Of a stretch of DNA of 64,000 nt, positions 38,931-49,700 are shown piece after piece (the stretch's first letter is position 1; the number at the start of each line of letters is the position of its first letter). A model generated the notes under the pieces. That model was not told the origin of the DNA, did no database searches, and saw only the letters and a program-made list of their open reading frames with translations. Both the position numbers and the translations under genes were made by a program. The DNA comes from Larus michahellis (taxonomy: Eukaryota > Chordata > Aves > Charadriiformes > Laridae), in assembly GCF_964199755.1 (NCBI RefSeq), contig NC_133906.1, positions 13,117,378-13,181,377 on the forward strand, given 5' to 3'.

Positions 38931-38958
38931 CGGCGCTCCCTTCAGCTCGGCCCCCGCC

Positions 38959-39082
38959 ATGAAGCTCGTCATCCTGGAGACGTACGCGCAGGCCAGCGAG
39001 TGGGCCGCCAAGTACATCCGCAACCGCATCGTCCACTTCGGGCCTGGTCCCGGGCGGTTTTTCACGCTGGGGCTGCCCACAG
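38959..39082 (+). CDS. GNPDA1: GNPDA1 coding exon 1
   Basis: Residues 1-41 ([18 protein letters not shown]... to LGLPTG). Donor GTGGGT. Confidence 0.97.
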
Positions 39083-42000
39083 GTGGGTACCGGGGCCGGG
39101 AGGGGGCCGGGGGGACCCGGCCTGGCCTGGCCTGGCCTGAGGCGGCGGCTCCCCCGCAGGCAGCACGCCGCTGGGCTGCTACAAGAAGCTGGTGGAGTAC
39201 TGCCGGAACGGGGACCTCTCCTTCAAGTACGTGAAAACCTTCAACATGGACGAGTACGTGGGTGAGTGCTGTTGGGCTCTCGTTGCTGGTGTGGCCGTGT
39301 ATCGTCCATCGGCACAGTCCGGTCACGGAGGCTGGTGGGCCCCCGGTGCTGCAGCCCCACTGTCTCACTAATGTGGGGAGAAAATCCCACCTGCAAAAGA
39401 TTCAAGGTAGGAAGGATAAAATTTGTTAACGGGGACAATTTGAAAACCTATATAAGACATGTTTAAGGGTATTGGGTGTTGCCTGGTATTACACGCACTG
39501 CTGTATTTTACCTGTACTTGGGTATTGGCCAGCTAAGGATCCCTCTTCTTATGGCAAGCCGAGATACTGTGCGATATTAACTAGCACCTTTGCTCTGGGA
39601 TTATAAAGGTCACTTTAGCTCCAGGTCTCTCACAAGGACTGATGTGATGCCCTTCGGCAGCTAACGTGCACCCCTGTTAAGATAGCAGAGGACAATTTCG
39701 TTTATGAAGCTGTGATGAAATAGCCTCCTCAGAAGACAGAGTACAGAGAGATTAGCGGTCAAGCCTAAAGCTCCAAAGGTGAAAAACATACAGGCTAAAT
39801 ATTTGCTAATGCTAATCTTGGTCTGGCCAAGAAGTTTTTCTGTGAACAATCCTTATCAAGCAGCATTAGGGAATAGGCAGTCCAGTGTGGGTTTATAGCA
39901 TTCAAGGGGGAAATAAATCACACAGTAAGTTATTCCTCAAGCTTCTGCACAGTTTTTTAATTGTTCTTGCTAATACAAACTGGTAGGAATGCTGAAGAGG
40001 TAGTAAGAGTTGAGGCGTAGCGTTTGCCTGCTTTTCTGGAATATCCATCGCATGTTAATATGAGCACATGCCTTATGGGAGCTATTGTGATTTTTATTTT
40101 GCTATTTGGGGAAATAAAAATGACTCATGAAAGTTGAGGGAGTCACAAATGACAGACAGAGAAAGTAGTGCTTCACCAAAGGCACTGCAAGGGCCTAGAG
40201 GTGGTTTATGTTAGGGGTGATATTCTTTCAGTTGGTCTTACTCCTGTGCATGCTCTGTTACCAGGTCTCCCGAGGGATCACCCAGAAAGTTACCATTCCT
40301 TCATGTGGAATAACTTCTTTAAGCATATTGACATCTCGCCAGAAAATGTTCACATTTTGGATGGAAATGCACCTGATCTACAGGCAGAATGCAACGCGTT
40401 TGAGGATAAAATCAAAGCAGCTGGAGGAATTGAACTCTTTGTTGGAGGTGAAAACCTGAAGGACTATTGGTCTCTCAACACTGGCAGGAAGCACTGCCTT
40501 TCCTCCACCAGCTGTCTCATTTATTGTCAGGAGAGTTCATTTTCAGTGCAGTGCAGTGGATTTGCAGTGAAAGTCACCCCGTACTCCATTGCCCTGGGCA
40601 CTCATGTGCTGGCAGCCTTGTCTTCCAATGTACCGCTCCCCCAGTTTTAAGTATTTGAATCCAGTAAGTGAATTGTTCAGGAAACGATTAGGAGGAGAGG
40701 CAGGCAGGGCTAGAATTGTACCAAATACAAAATGTATTACGGATGCCAGTGCTAACAGGAAACTGCTAGGAGTAGTCAGAGTCCTCTGAGACAACAGGAG
40801 CTCAACGCAAGCTTTTCCCATCAGCTTGCCTTAAGATTCTGACATCTACTTCTTGTCCCAGCACAATTAGGGAAGAGTCTTTGTTGCCTTCGGGGGGAGG
40901 GGGGGGTGTGCTATCATTCCTACCGCAAGCAAATTTAAGCTGGAGCAGAAAAATTGCAAGTGTTTTTCTCAGATTTGTATCTATTTCTGAAGCATTGAGT
41001 GTCCTTCTAATAGGAGTGCTGCTGGCTCTGCTTCCTACAGTAACCATTACAGCCACTGACCTACCTCTCAAACCCTCTCTGTCACAGGTATTGGCCCAGA
41101 TGGTCACATTGCCTTCAACGAGCCTGGATCGAGTTTGGTATCCAGGACACGCGTGAAGACCTTGGCTATGGACACTATATTGGCTAATGCCAGGTTCTTT
41201 GATGGTGACCTCTCCAAAGTCCCCACTATGGCTTTGACGGTTGGAGTAGGCACTGTCATGGATGCCAGAGAGGTTAGGAGAAGAGCAGTGACTTCAGACA
41301 GGGCTTCCTGGAGCGGCTAGAGATTATCCAGTCTTGGAGCCACATTGCACCCTGCTGGCGTAGGCCAGCTTCTGCTTTTCCTGCCACTGGCTGCTGAATA
41401 CCTGACCCTCCTGTTCTCTTGCGTCCTGCAACACTCTGGAAAAGCTCTTGCTCCATGTTCCATTTTTGCTCTACTAATGCTTACGTTCGTGTAACCCTGC
41501 AGTACAGCTGTGATCCACAGGGAGCTAGAAAGGCTTGGGAGGATGTCTTTGGTTAAGAATCTCACTTGGGGAAATAACTGCAAGAATCACTGGTTGACTT
41601 GATGTTACACCAGCAGATCATGACAACTGTATGGGATAGCTTTTAATTGAGTCTACACCTTGATTTAATCTTGTTAAGTCTCAGCATATAGGTGCCTAAC
41701 AGGGGAGCTCAAAGGATCGAAATGATTACAATGACTTACTAGGCTATGATTGAATTGACAAATAAAACGAAGACAGAGTAAACAGAATTGTGATATGTGA
41801 AGTGCCTCTGGGGAGGTCCCTGTTAGGGACCGGGGCAGCTCTTAGTTCAGCAGGGTGTGGGTGTGTGCTCTCTCTGAATTCGTCTTCTCAACCCTAACTG
41901 CCATCCTCTGTGTCTCTGAGTCCAGGTGATGATTCTTATCACAGGAGCCCACAAAGCCTTTGCTTTGTACAAAGCCATTGAGGAAGGTGTCAACCACATG

Positions 42001-42473
42001 TGGACGGTGTCTGCTTTCCAGCAACACCCCAACACTGTGTTTGTGTGCGATGAGGATGCCACGCTGGAACTCAAGGTGAAGACAGTGAAATACTTTAAAG
42101 GTGAGTGTTCGACCAGTCCAAGCAGCTGTTGTACTTAGTTTTTAAATGTCACAAGCCATGCTTTGCTTTAGACGTTTCTATTTCATCAACTCCCAAAGGA
42201 GTACATTCCTTAAATCTATGAGCTGACATGTACAGTGAGAATAAAAGTGCAAAGGGAATGCTTAACTGTGTGGGCATGGGAGCAAAGGAACAAGGACTCT
42301 AGTAATGCCTAATTTCATTAGCAACCAATGAATGACAATTTTGCTTTATTGTCATCTTTTTACTTTCTATATCAGGTTTAATGCTGGTTCACAACAAGCT
42401 TGTGGAACCCTTACACAGCATGAAGGAGACAGAAGCAGAAAGAAGCCAGTCTAAGAAGCCATACAGCGATTAA
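38959..42473 (+). CDS. GNPDA1: GNPDA1, glucosamine-6-phosphate deaminase 1 (6 coding exons)
   Basis: Cytosolic enzyme (EC 3.5.99.6) converting glucosamine-6-phosphate to fructose-6-phosphate and ammonia, linking amino-sugar catabolism to glycolysis. Joined coding exons: 38959-39082, 39160-39261, 40265-40447, 41088-41272, 41926-42100, 42376-42473. All introns are GT-AG and phases match, giving 288 residues (human 289). The NagB-family signature is intact: phosphate-binding LPTGSTP (39-45), general-base Asp72 in NMDEYVGL, and [11 protein letters not shown] with Asp141, His143 and Glu148. The acidic/lysine-rich C-terminal tail (about 264-288), ending KKPYSD, marks the GNPDA1 paralogue. The start ATG follows CCCGCC in a good Kozak context. 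The first intron is only 77 bases and carries CCTGG repeats. It is divergent from NDFIP1 and tail to tail with RNF14. Confidence 0.98.
39160..39261 (+). CDS. GNPDA1: GNPDA1 coding exon 2
   Basis: Residues 42-75, containing STPLGCYKK and the catalytic-base Asp72 in FNMDEYV. Acceptor CCCGCAG, donor GTGAGT. Confidence 0.97.
40265..40447 (+). CDS. GNPDA1: GNPDA1 coding exon 3
   Basis: Residues 76-136, from [14 protein letters not shown] to [11 protein letters not shown]. Acceptor CCAG, donor GTGAAA. Confidence 0.97.
41088..41272 (+). CDS. GNPDA1: GNPDA1 coding exon 4 (active site)
   Basis: Residues 137-198, with Asp141, His143 and Glu148 of the ring-opening/catalytic group, then the [12 protein letters not shown] segment. 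Acceptor CACAG, donor GTTAGG. Confidence 0.97.
41926..42100 (+). CDS. GNPDA1: GNPDA1 coding exon 5
   Basis: Residues 199-256, from [17 protein letters not shown] to VKTVKYFKG. Acceptor TCCAG, donor GTGAGT. Confidence 0.97.
42376..42473 (+). CDS. GNPDA1: GNPDA1 coding exon 6 (C-terminus)
   Basis: Residues 257-288 and the TAA stop. [15 protein letters not shown] is followed by a charged tail ending KKPYSD. Confidence 0.97.
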
Positions 42474-42904
42474 TCTCGCTGTTCAGAGTGGTGCTGAACC
42501 AGCTTTTCTGTTGAAAACCAGCTGTGAAGAAAGGGAATTGCTGCAGAAACTCATATTTGTTCTTAAATTAGCAAAATGATTATGTGCTTGTTTCTCATTA
42601 TTAAAAAGATGCCAAACACCTGCCTTAATTAACCAAATGAGGATGGGATCCAGTATACTGCAATTCCACAAACTTCTGCCACTAACTTACTCTCTAAAGA
42701 CAAAGTCAATGGAGAGCAAGTAGTTGAATCTATGAAGCAACTGTAATGAGGACTGAAGGCCCCAAAACTTAAGCGTGAAGATATGTGAAAGTACAGTGCT
42801 GCAGAAACCAAATGGGTAATCGCTTTGGGATGTATTCCTTGCAATTAGGACAAGTACCTTGCGTCATGCCCCCTCCACAAAACACTTACGTTACAGTCAT
42901 TTAA
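42474..42904 (+). other. Probable GNPDA1 3' UTR, proximal part
   Basis: Non-coding AT-rich DNA after the GNPDA1 stop. No canonical AATAAA follows within the next kilobase. The variant ATTAAA at 42600-42605 is the first plausible polyadenylation signal, so the 3' end is undecided. Confidence 0.35.
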
Positions 42905-43250
42905 AATGGGAGCTGAGCTTGTTCAGCCTGGAGAAGAGAAAGCTTCAGCATGACCCAATGGCAGCATGTTTCACCACTACGAGGAGGTCATCAGGAAGAT
43001 GAAGCCAGGCTCTCCTGGGCAGTGTGTGTGGGAGGAAGATGAGAAGAGACAATGGGGCTTGAGTTAAGACAAGATGCTCAGACTGGATCTAAGGAAAAGC
43101 CCTACCCCAGAGGACAGGCAAGCCGTGGGGCAGGTTGCCCAATGAGGTTGTGCACACTCTGTCCTGAAGAGGTTTTAAAGACCTGACTGGGTAAGCCCTG
43201 GCTGAGTCCCACTTCCAGCCAGATGTGGGACTTGAGACCATCTTGGCAAA
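42905..43250 (+). mobile_element. Old CR1 LINE 3' fragment, plus strand
   Basis: Decayed copy beginning GAGCTTGTTCAGCCTGGAGAAGAG and continuing through remnants of the terminal CR1 coding region (AGGAAGATGAAGCCAGGCTC, CAGACTGGATCTAAGGAAAAG, GGTTGCCCAATGAGGTTGTG). It diverges far more from the other CR1 copies of the window than they do from each other, hence older. The 3' octamer tail is not evident. Confidence 0.75.
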
Positions 43251-45389
43251 AGCGAGGGTACAGACAGCATTCATCAGTGCTGTGTTAACAATGCAATGCA
43301 GTTAATGGTTAGTTTGCACATCTATAAGATTTTATTTGTTGTCACACAAGAAGTCTTACATGTTCAGTTTCAGGGTATGATTTTATATGCCCTGGTGCTT
43401 TACGATGTACTGCAGGAGCGTAGATTTTTTCAGATTAAGCATAAATGGCTTCTCTCTGTGCTGCTCAGCACTCCGTTATCTGTGTCAGTGCGGAGCCTGG
43501 AGCCATCAGTTCTCTCTCCCTCCTTCCCATGCTTTACATTGCTACAAGGAAATGCCAAATAAGAAACATGCTGTTCCCTCTGACCTCAGGTGGACAACAG
43601 CCTGTACTGGCAAGACGCCACCAATTCTGCATCTTGATTCCTAGGCTTCCTATCCAATGAAGGGCAAGACAAACTGGGTAGGATTTATTTTCTTTATGCA
43701 GAAATCTTCTAAGCTGTTGATCTGTACTGTAACTTCCTACAGTAAATGTCTTAATTTTTTCTAAACGGTCATATTGTCTGTATGTGGTGCACAGTGCCCA
43801 TTGTAGTAGTGAAACATGGACCAGTTTATGAGGCTGAACGGGACTTGTAATACCATCTTTGAACAGAACAACAAAACCTTCAAAGCATGAGGAAAAACCT
43901 GTTGTTTGCACAAGATTTCTGTCACTTAGAACCAAAGCTGTATTGAAAGCAGTTTGGTAGAAAATAGCTACTGCTGTGCTCGACCTCAAGAGCTTCCTCC
44001 CTCGTCCAGTAATTGCCGGCAGGTTTCCACAAAACACTTGCTGCTGTTCTGTCCTCCCAGGCAGCAGCCGTTTCGTAGAACACAAAGGGATCTTTAAAGG
44101 AAAAAGGAGATCGCAGTTCTCTACCTTTTACCACAAAATGTCTGCAAATAACCTAACATTCTGTGCATGCACAGAGCGGGAGCGAGTGAGAGGAGGTCTA
44201 CAAGAGGAAAAAACAACTGAGAAAGAAACTCTGCATCACGTTACTTGAGTTGCCTGCCTTGCTGTCAGTGGAGACAGGTTCTGGTTTTAGCTGTCCCACC
44301 TTTGCAACACCAGCTGCTTGTCCTACAGCTGTAGTCACCTCCTTGTCCTCTCCTCAGAGGGTCTGTCCTCCTCTGCCTCGCTGCAGGATATGGGAGCTCC
44401 AGCCCAGGGGTCTCCAAGTGCCCAGAATTCAGACACGGTGGTGACTACGTCACCATTCCTCCTCTCTCCACACAAAGTTCTTGAAAGCAGAGGTAGTTCA
44501 TTGTAACATCTTCAAATACTTCACCATAGCGCTTGTGCTCTGGCAGCCGTCCCCTGCCATGGCTTTTCATTCCAACGTTCCCTTTGGCATCCAGGCCCTG
44601 CACTTGGCCACCACTGTCCTGGCGGAAGGGACTTGCCCAGCCTCCTGTAGGTTTGAGAGCTTCAATACCATCTCCTCCATCCAGGCAGGAAAATGGGGGT
44701 TAAGCACGTGCTTGTCCTCATCACAAACATTCCCCATCTGCCCACATATGCAGCTTAGTGGGAGGAAAGCCCCTTCCAAAAGCAGGCAGCTTTTGGACTC
44801 CGCCTGTAGTTAAAAAAAAATTGTGGCCAGAGTGGAAACTAGCATGAGGATGGCAGCCAAAAACTGGCTGTATCCACAGCAGTGTCCCACACTAGTGTCA
44901 CCGTAGCCACTGTGCATCAAGTAGGGGCTTGCATCTCCCAGGGAAAACCACGGGGTTTTGAGTATGAGGACACTTTGCATATGTGAACATCCAAACTTCC
45001 ACCAGCAGAACAGGTCCTGGGCCAGCTCCGCTCGAGAGCTTTGTGCAAGCCCAGGGCTGGTCTCTGTCACTCCACAGATGCCTGTGAGCACCTCAGCCCC
45101 GTGGCACACGAGTACTAGAGGCCATTACCACCCACACACAGACCTGCGCTGCCATGTACATGCCATAATGAAGACAAAGGGGGAGACAACTATGTTTACT
45201 GTCTTAAAGTGAATTTAGTGCATGTGAAAGGTGCAGGAAATACAATTTAAACCATACACAACGTAAACTTCCCCTACATGCTGTCCTATAGCCTAAACCA
45301 AGACATCCGCTTTTACCATCGTTTTAATCACTGCCCGTTCCAATAGTACAGACTTTCATCATCTGTGAAAGGAACTAGATCAGCACTCA
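43251..45389. other. Intergenic DNA between GNPDA1 and RNF14 (convergent)
   Basis: No exon or element recognised. Minus-strand AATAAA words at about 43330 and 43685 could be distal RNF14 polyadenylation sites; otherwise nothing is distinctive. Confidence 0.4.
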
Positions 45390-46654
45390 TTTTGGCCAGA
45401 TATCCGAGTATAAATTTATTTACTATCAGCCAAAACTCACTGAGAGGTGTTCACCTTGAGTTTCCAAAGAGTCTTCCAGCTCCTGAGCTATCCGTCTGGA
45501 CCCTGCTTTTTGTTTTGAACACAGCACATGCAGTTTTAATTTCAAAATAAATTTTTAGACCCTTCTGCAAGTGGAAAAACTTCTAAAAAATTAGTGGTTC
45601 CTTCCAGTAATTACCTTCATGCTCACAAAACTACTTACTGAGCTTTTAGGGTTTTGAAATAATTTGAAGTGCAAGAACAGTGGAAATAAGGTAGTCCAGA
45701 AGGAAATATCAACTCATCAAATTTCTCATATGAAGAGTTAGTAAAAAATAAAATACTTCACCATCTGAGAAGACAAGGTAATTTTCAACATCTTGAATTC
45801 AAGTTAATCTCAACTACGTATCCACAAAATGCGTTTCAATATCTGACTGATACTTTTCATCCTCTCAGTGGCCACACGCTCAGTCAAAATACGGAGAGGC
45901 CATGTGAGTTAAGACAACAGCAACACTGAGTGAGATGAGTCACCAAACTGATTCAAATGTCTCCAAACAGCTGTTGGTCATTTTCTGCCACAGCATTCAG
46001 TAATGCAGAGGCCCAGGCATTACAGCCAGTACAAAGGGGGCTAATCAACTTTACCATCATTAGAAAGCACCACTGACACAGCAACGAGCTGTTTTTCAGA
46101 GAAACAGGTCAGGAAATGCTATGGAAGCAACAGGCTCAGTTGCTGAATACAGAAGAAATTTTCTGTATTGTATCAGAAAACTTCCCCCGTCCAAGCAGCG
46201 TTGCTAAACAGCTCCAGAAAGAGCAGTACAGCTGTAACACCACCACCCTAGAACCCACAATGGATACGCACCAAGATCCTCAAACAGTCGGTCTCCCTCA
46301 AGGAGACCCCCAAATATTTCTATGATTTAGGGCTTCAGTTTTGTTTGTTTGCTTTTGAAAAAGGGGCACCTCTTAGTTTACGTTTTTTTCCAGTACTTGT
46401 CCAACTTCTGACCGGTTGTATGTGTCTTCAGCAATGGATATGATATTTAGGGCCTTCAATGGTGATCCTGACCCCAGGATGGGTAAAATGGTCTCCTTTG
46501 GTTTTGGCAACAGCCTCTGAAGTGTGAGTATCTGCAGTGCAAGGTAGTTACCATTTTTCTATCACATAATGGAAGTGAAAAGCAAACAAACTTGACACAA
46601 AAATGGAAAGCATCTGTCTCTGGCTTGTCCAGCTTTTGTTGCTAGAGAAAGCTA
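45390..46654 (-). other. RNF14: RNF14 3' UTR (extent uncertain)
   Basis: AT-rich non-coding DNA following the RNF14 stop. The first minus-strand AATAAA (TTTATT on plus, about 45416-45421) would give a 3' UTR of about 1.25 kb, comparable with the human gene. Confidence 0.45.
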
Positions 46655-46712
46655 CTAGTCTTCATCTTCAGCTTCCCAGAACTCACCATCAATATGCATG
46701 GCTTGAAACAAT
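46655..46712 (-). CDS. RNF14: RNF14 coding exon 7 (C-terminal tail)
   Basis: 58 nt: last base of an Arg codon, then LFQAMHIDGEFWEAEDED and TAG. Acceptor TTGCAG. Assigned by phase and by the acidic, tryptophan-containing tail also seen in human RNF14. Less similar to human than the other exons. Confidence 0.85.
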
Positions 46713-49700
46713 CTGCAAGACAGCCAAGAATTTACATCAGGATGTAGAAATATGTAAAATATGTACCAAAAAAAATATCAGTCTAAATGTGACAAAAAAA
46801 ACCAAAGGCAGCAAGTTTCACAATATTTTTCAGTATCATAAACCACTCATACTGCACTCTTCAAACTGCAGGTTATTAAAATAAGCCGCTCTGCACTACT
46901 ATAGCATAACAAAAGGTTTTACAGTACCTTACAAACGTGATGTCTCAAGAAATCCCTGAAAATATTAATAATCCAAAACATAGTAAAGTTAGCTAGCATG
47001 CTGCCATTCTTACCTGCTCTTTAGGCAGTACATAACCAGCAGCCAAGCCTGCCTGCTCCCAAGACTGCAGCTTTTTAGAAGCCGCTTTCTTGCCCAAAGC
47101 CTTGTGTTGCACTATCACATACCTGAGCATCTGCAAGGAAACATTTCACTACAGGCTCTGCCTCTCTGTCAGAGGCAGCAAGTAAAGCATCAGGAACAGG
47201 CCTAGAAGACTTCTCCAGCATTTTAAAACAAAAGTTCTTAAAAAGCAAAACCATATCCCAAATCACTCCTGATTTTTTTTATTGTTAGCGTCAGGTCCTT
47301 CTAAGTGTAAATATTTGAGAGAAGAAAACTGTGTCTTAAACTGTATAGCTACAAATTTCCAGGTAACAATAATCTGGGAGAGACTGTAAGAAAAAATACA
47401 ACAAGTCATATGGCACTGGAAGAAATACCTGTAAATACTGACCTATTAAAGCACGGGGAAGATGGATCATTGAAGTGTCTGTATGGGTTCATCCTCGACA
47501 GAGAACCCATGCAGAGCCAGCAGAAATACTGCATGCAGCCAGTACACGTCATTTTGTTACAGCCATCTAGTTTCTGGCAGGGGAAAGAAACAAGAAACAG
47601 CAGTAAGAAAATCTCACCGTGTCAGTCTTCAGGCCTGTCTCTGTATGAGAACAGTCCTCAAAACCACATCAACTAATGAATACATTTTACCCCGACTCTA
47701 TCATAACTCTCATATTTTTTCACTGTTCAGGAGAATTAGGAACTAGAATCACAGAACTGTAGATTGGTTATAATACTAACAATAATGGAAATCAGTATTT
47801 TTCTGAAGCTAGTTCTATTTACTGGCTGTAGTTTGAAACAGCGGCAGCCTGAAACACATGGAAAACAAAGGGATTCATATGGATCCGTATTCAACCTGGA
47901 TCTTTTTAGTACTGGAGGCTGAACAACACCCAGCTGCTGTATTTACTCAAGTCCCTGAGCTCCAGAACCATCACCTCCTTTTCTATACAACGCAGACAGG
48001 AATGGAAAGTTCTCTTACCATTTCCTAGAAATTTACCTTCCCTGGTGAACTTGGAGGCTTTAAATAAATCTCTGTTCCAGCCTAAATACAGAACCGACTC
48101 CACAATTTATGTTAGTTTCTGTTATGGGTTCCTATGATTCTCCAGCTTTTCCCCTCCGTGCTCACCTCTATGTGAGTGCCACAGCAAGGACAAGACTTGG
48201 AGTTCTTTTCTAGCCATTCTTTACTCTCCATCTCCTCAAGAGCTTTCTGAATCACTCGTTTGCCGTAGCGTTGTTCCAAAAATCGTTTAGTTGCCTCGTC
48301 TGCTTCTAAATATTCATTTCGCAAATCCATTAATTTCTCTGGGGAATAAAACAAAAAAAACTCAAAACAAAACCAAAAAGAAACAAAGAAACCCCCACTT
48401 TTGTAATATATAAAGAAGTCCAGCTAATCATAGAATAGTTTGGGTTGGAGGGGACCTTTAAAGGCCATCTAGTCCCACCCCCTGCCACGAGCAGGGACAT
48501 CTTCAAGTAGATCAGGTTGCTCAGAGCCCCGTCCAGCCTGACCTTGAACAGCAGCATAAAGTACTCTCAAAGGAAACTAACATCGTTAATTAAAAAGCAA
48601 GTAAAACATTAGAATATCTAAGAAAAAGATGAGAATATTAAAACCCCTCTACCTCAAAATTCAACGGTTTTGCACTGTTTCATGATAAAAGAGACCAGAC
48701 AATGGAATTACAACAAATCTACAATGTAAAACAAACTCAAAAATGGAAATATTTTTTCTGAACACACATTTAATAAAACTTTGTCACATGATTTTGAGGC
48801 CAAACAGATAGAGAAACATCTGCCTGATTCCAACATCAACCCTGACGACAAAAAGTAGCAGACTCACAGGAAAGGGTGAAAAAAAAAAAAGGCATATAAA
48901 TAAAATTATTCTTCCCCTGTTATGGTCTCTCAGAATTTGGCAATCAGCAGTTTAGGGACTTTCTGAGCTGCAGACTGTCACCAAATGAATACTTTTTAAT
49001 TGCCAGCAACAGACCTACTCCAAATGAACCTGTCTGATCTTTTAGAAAACTCACACGTTGATGAGTTTCCTTGCCTAATTTCTGATTTTCGGTCTTTTTC
49101 ACACAAGACTTAATGGTTTCTTGATCCATTTCTGAAATACAACAACTCACCAGCAGTAACTTTGCACGGAGAGACCCCATGGTAAGTCATTTTACAGAGA
49201 GTACAAAAAGCGTAGTTACAACAGGAACATATGCCCATGGTGCAACCTGGTTCTTGCATGACGGGCGTCTGACAGCCTGGGCGAGGGCAATACACCACAT
49301 CCGCCATCAGGTCCAAGCTGGACTGCAGAAGCAGGCGGTCATAGCGTGCAAACAGCTGCTCTCCAACCAACTCCTTAACCTAAACAAAGATCAAAGATAG
49401 ATTACGTGCATCTGAAATTCTGAGCCTGCCAGCTTCAGCAAAAAAACAGTATCAATGAAAAAGTACCTACAGCTGCGATGAATCCACTTTATATTCTCCA
49501 ATATGTCAAGAAATTACTCCTAGAATGCTATTTTAATAACAGTTAAATAATCAAATGAAAAGCATGTGGTGTCAAATGCAATGGGACATTAATTCAGGTC
49601 TCTGACAAATGCCAGTACCAATAGAGTGGGCAAAGTATAGAATCAACTAGGTTGGAAGGGACCTTTAAGATCATCAAGTCCAACCATCAACCCAACACTG

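Larger units (their letters stand above)
38720..39260 (+). promoter_or_regulatory. GNPDA1: CpG-island promoter and 5' UTR of GNPDA1
   Basis: CpG-dense, TATA-less DNA surrounding the start codon. An 11-base AAGATGGCGGC at 38916-38926 is a strong match to the YY1 element usually found just downstream of the start site of housekeeping genes. It places transcription initiation at about 38880-38915. Confidence 0.75.
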
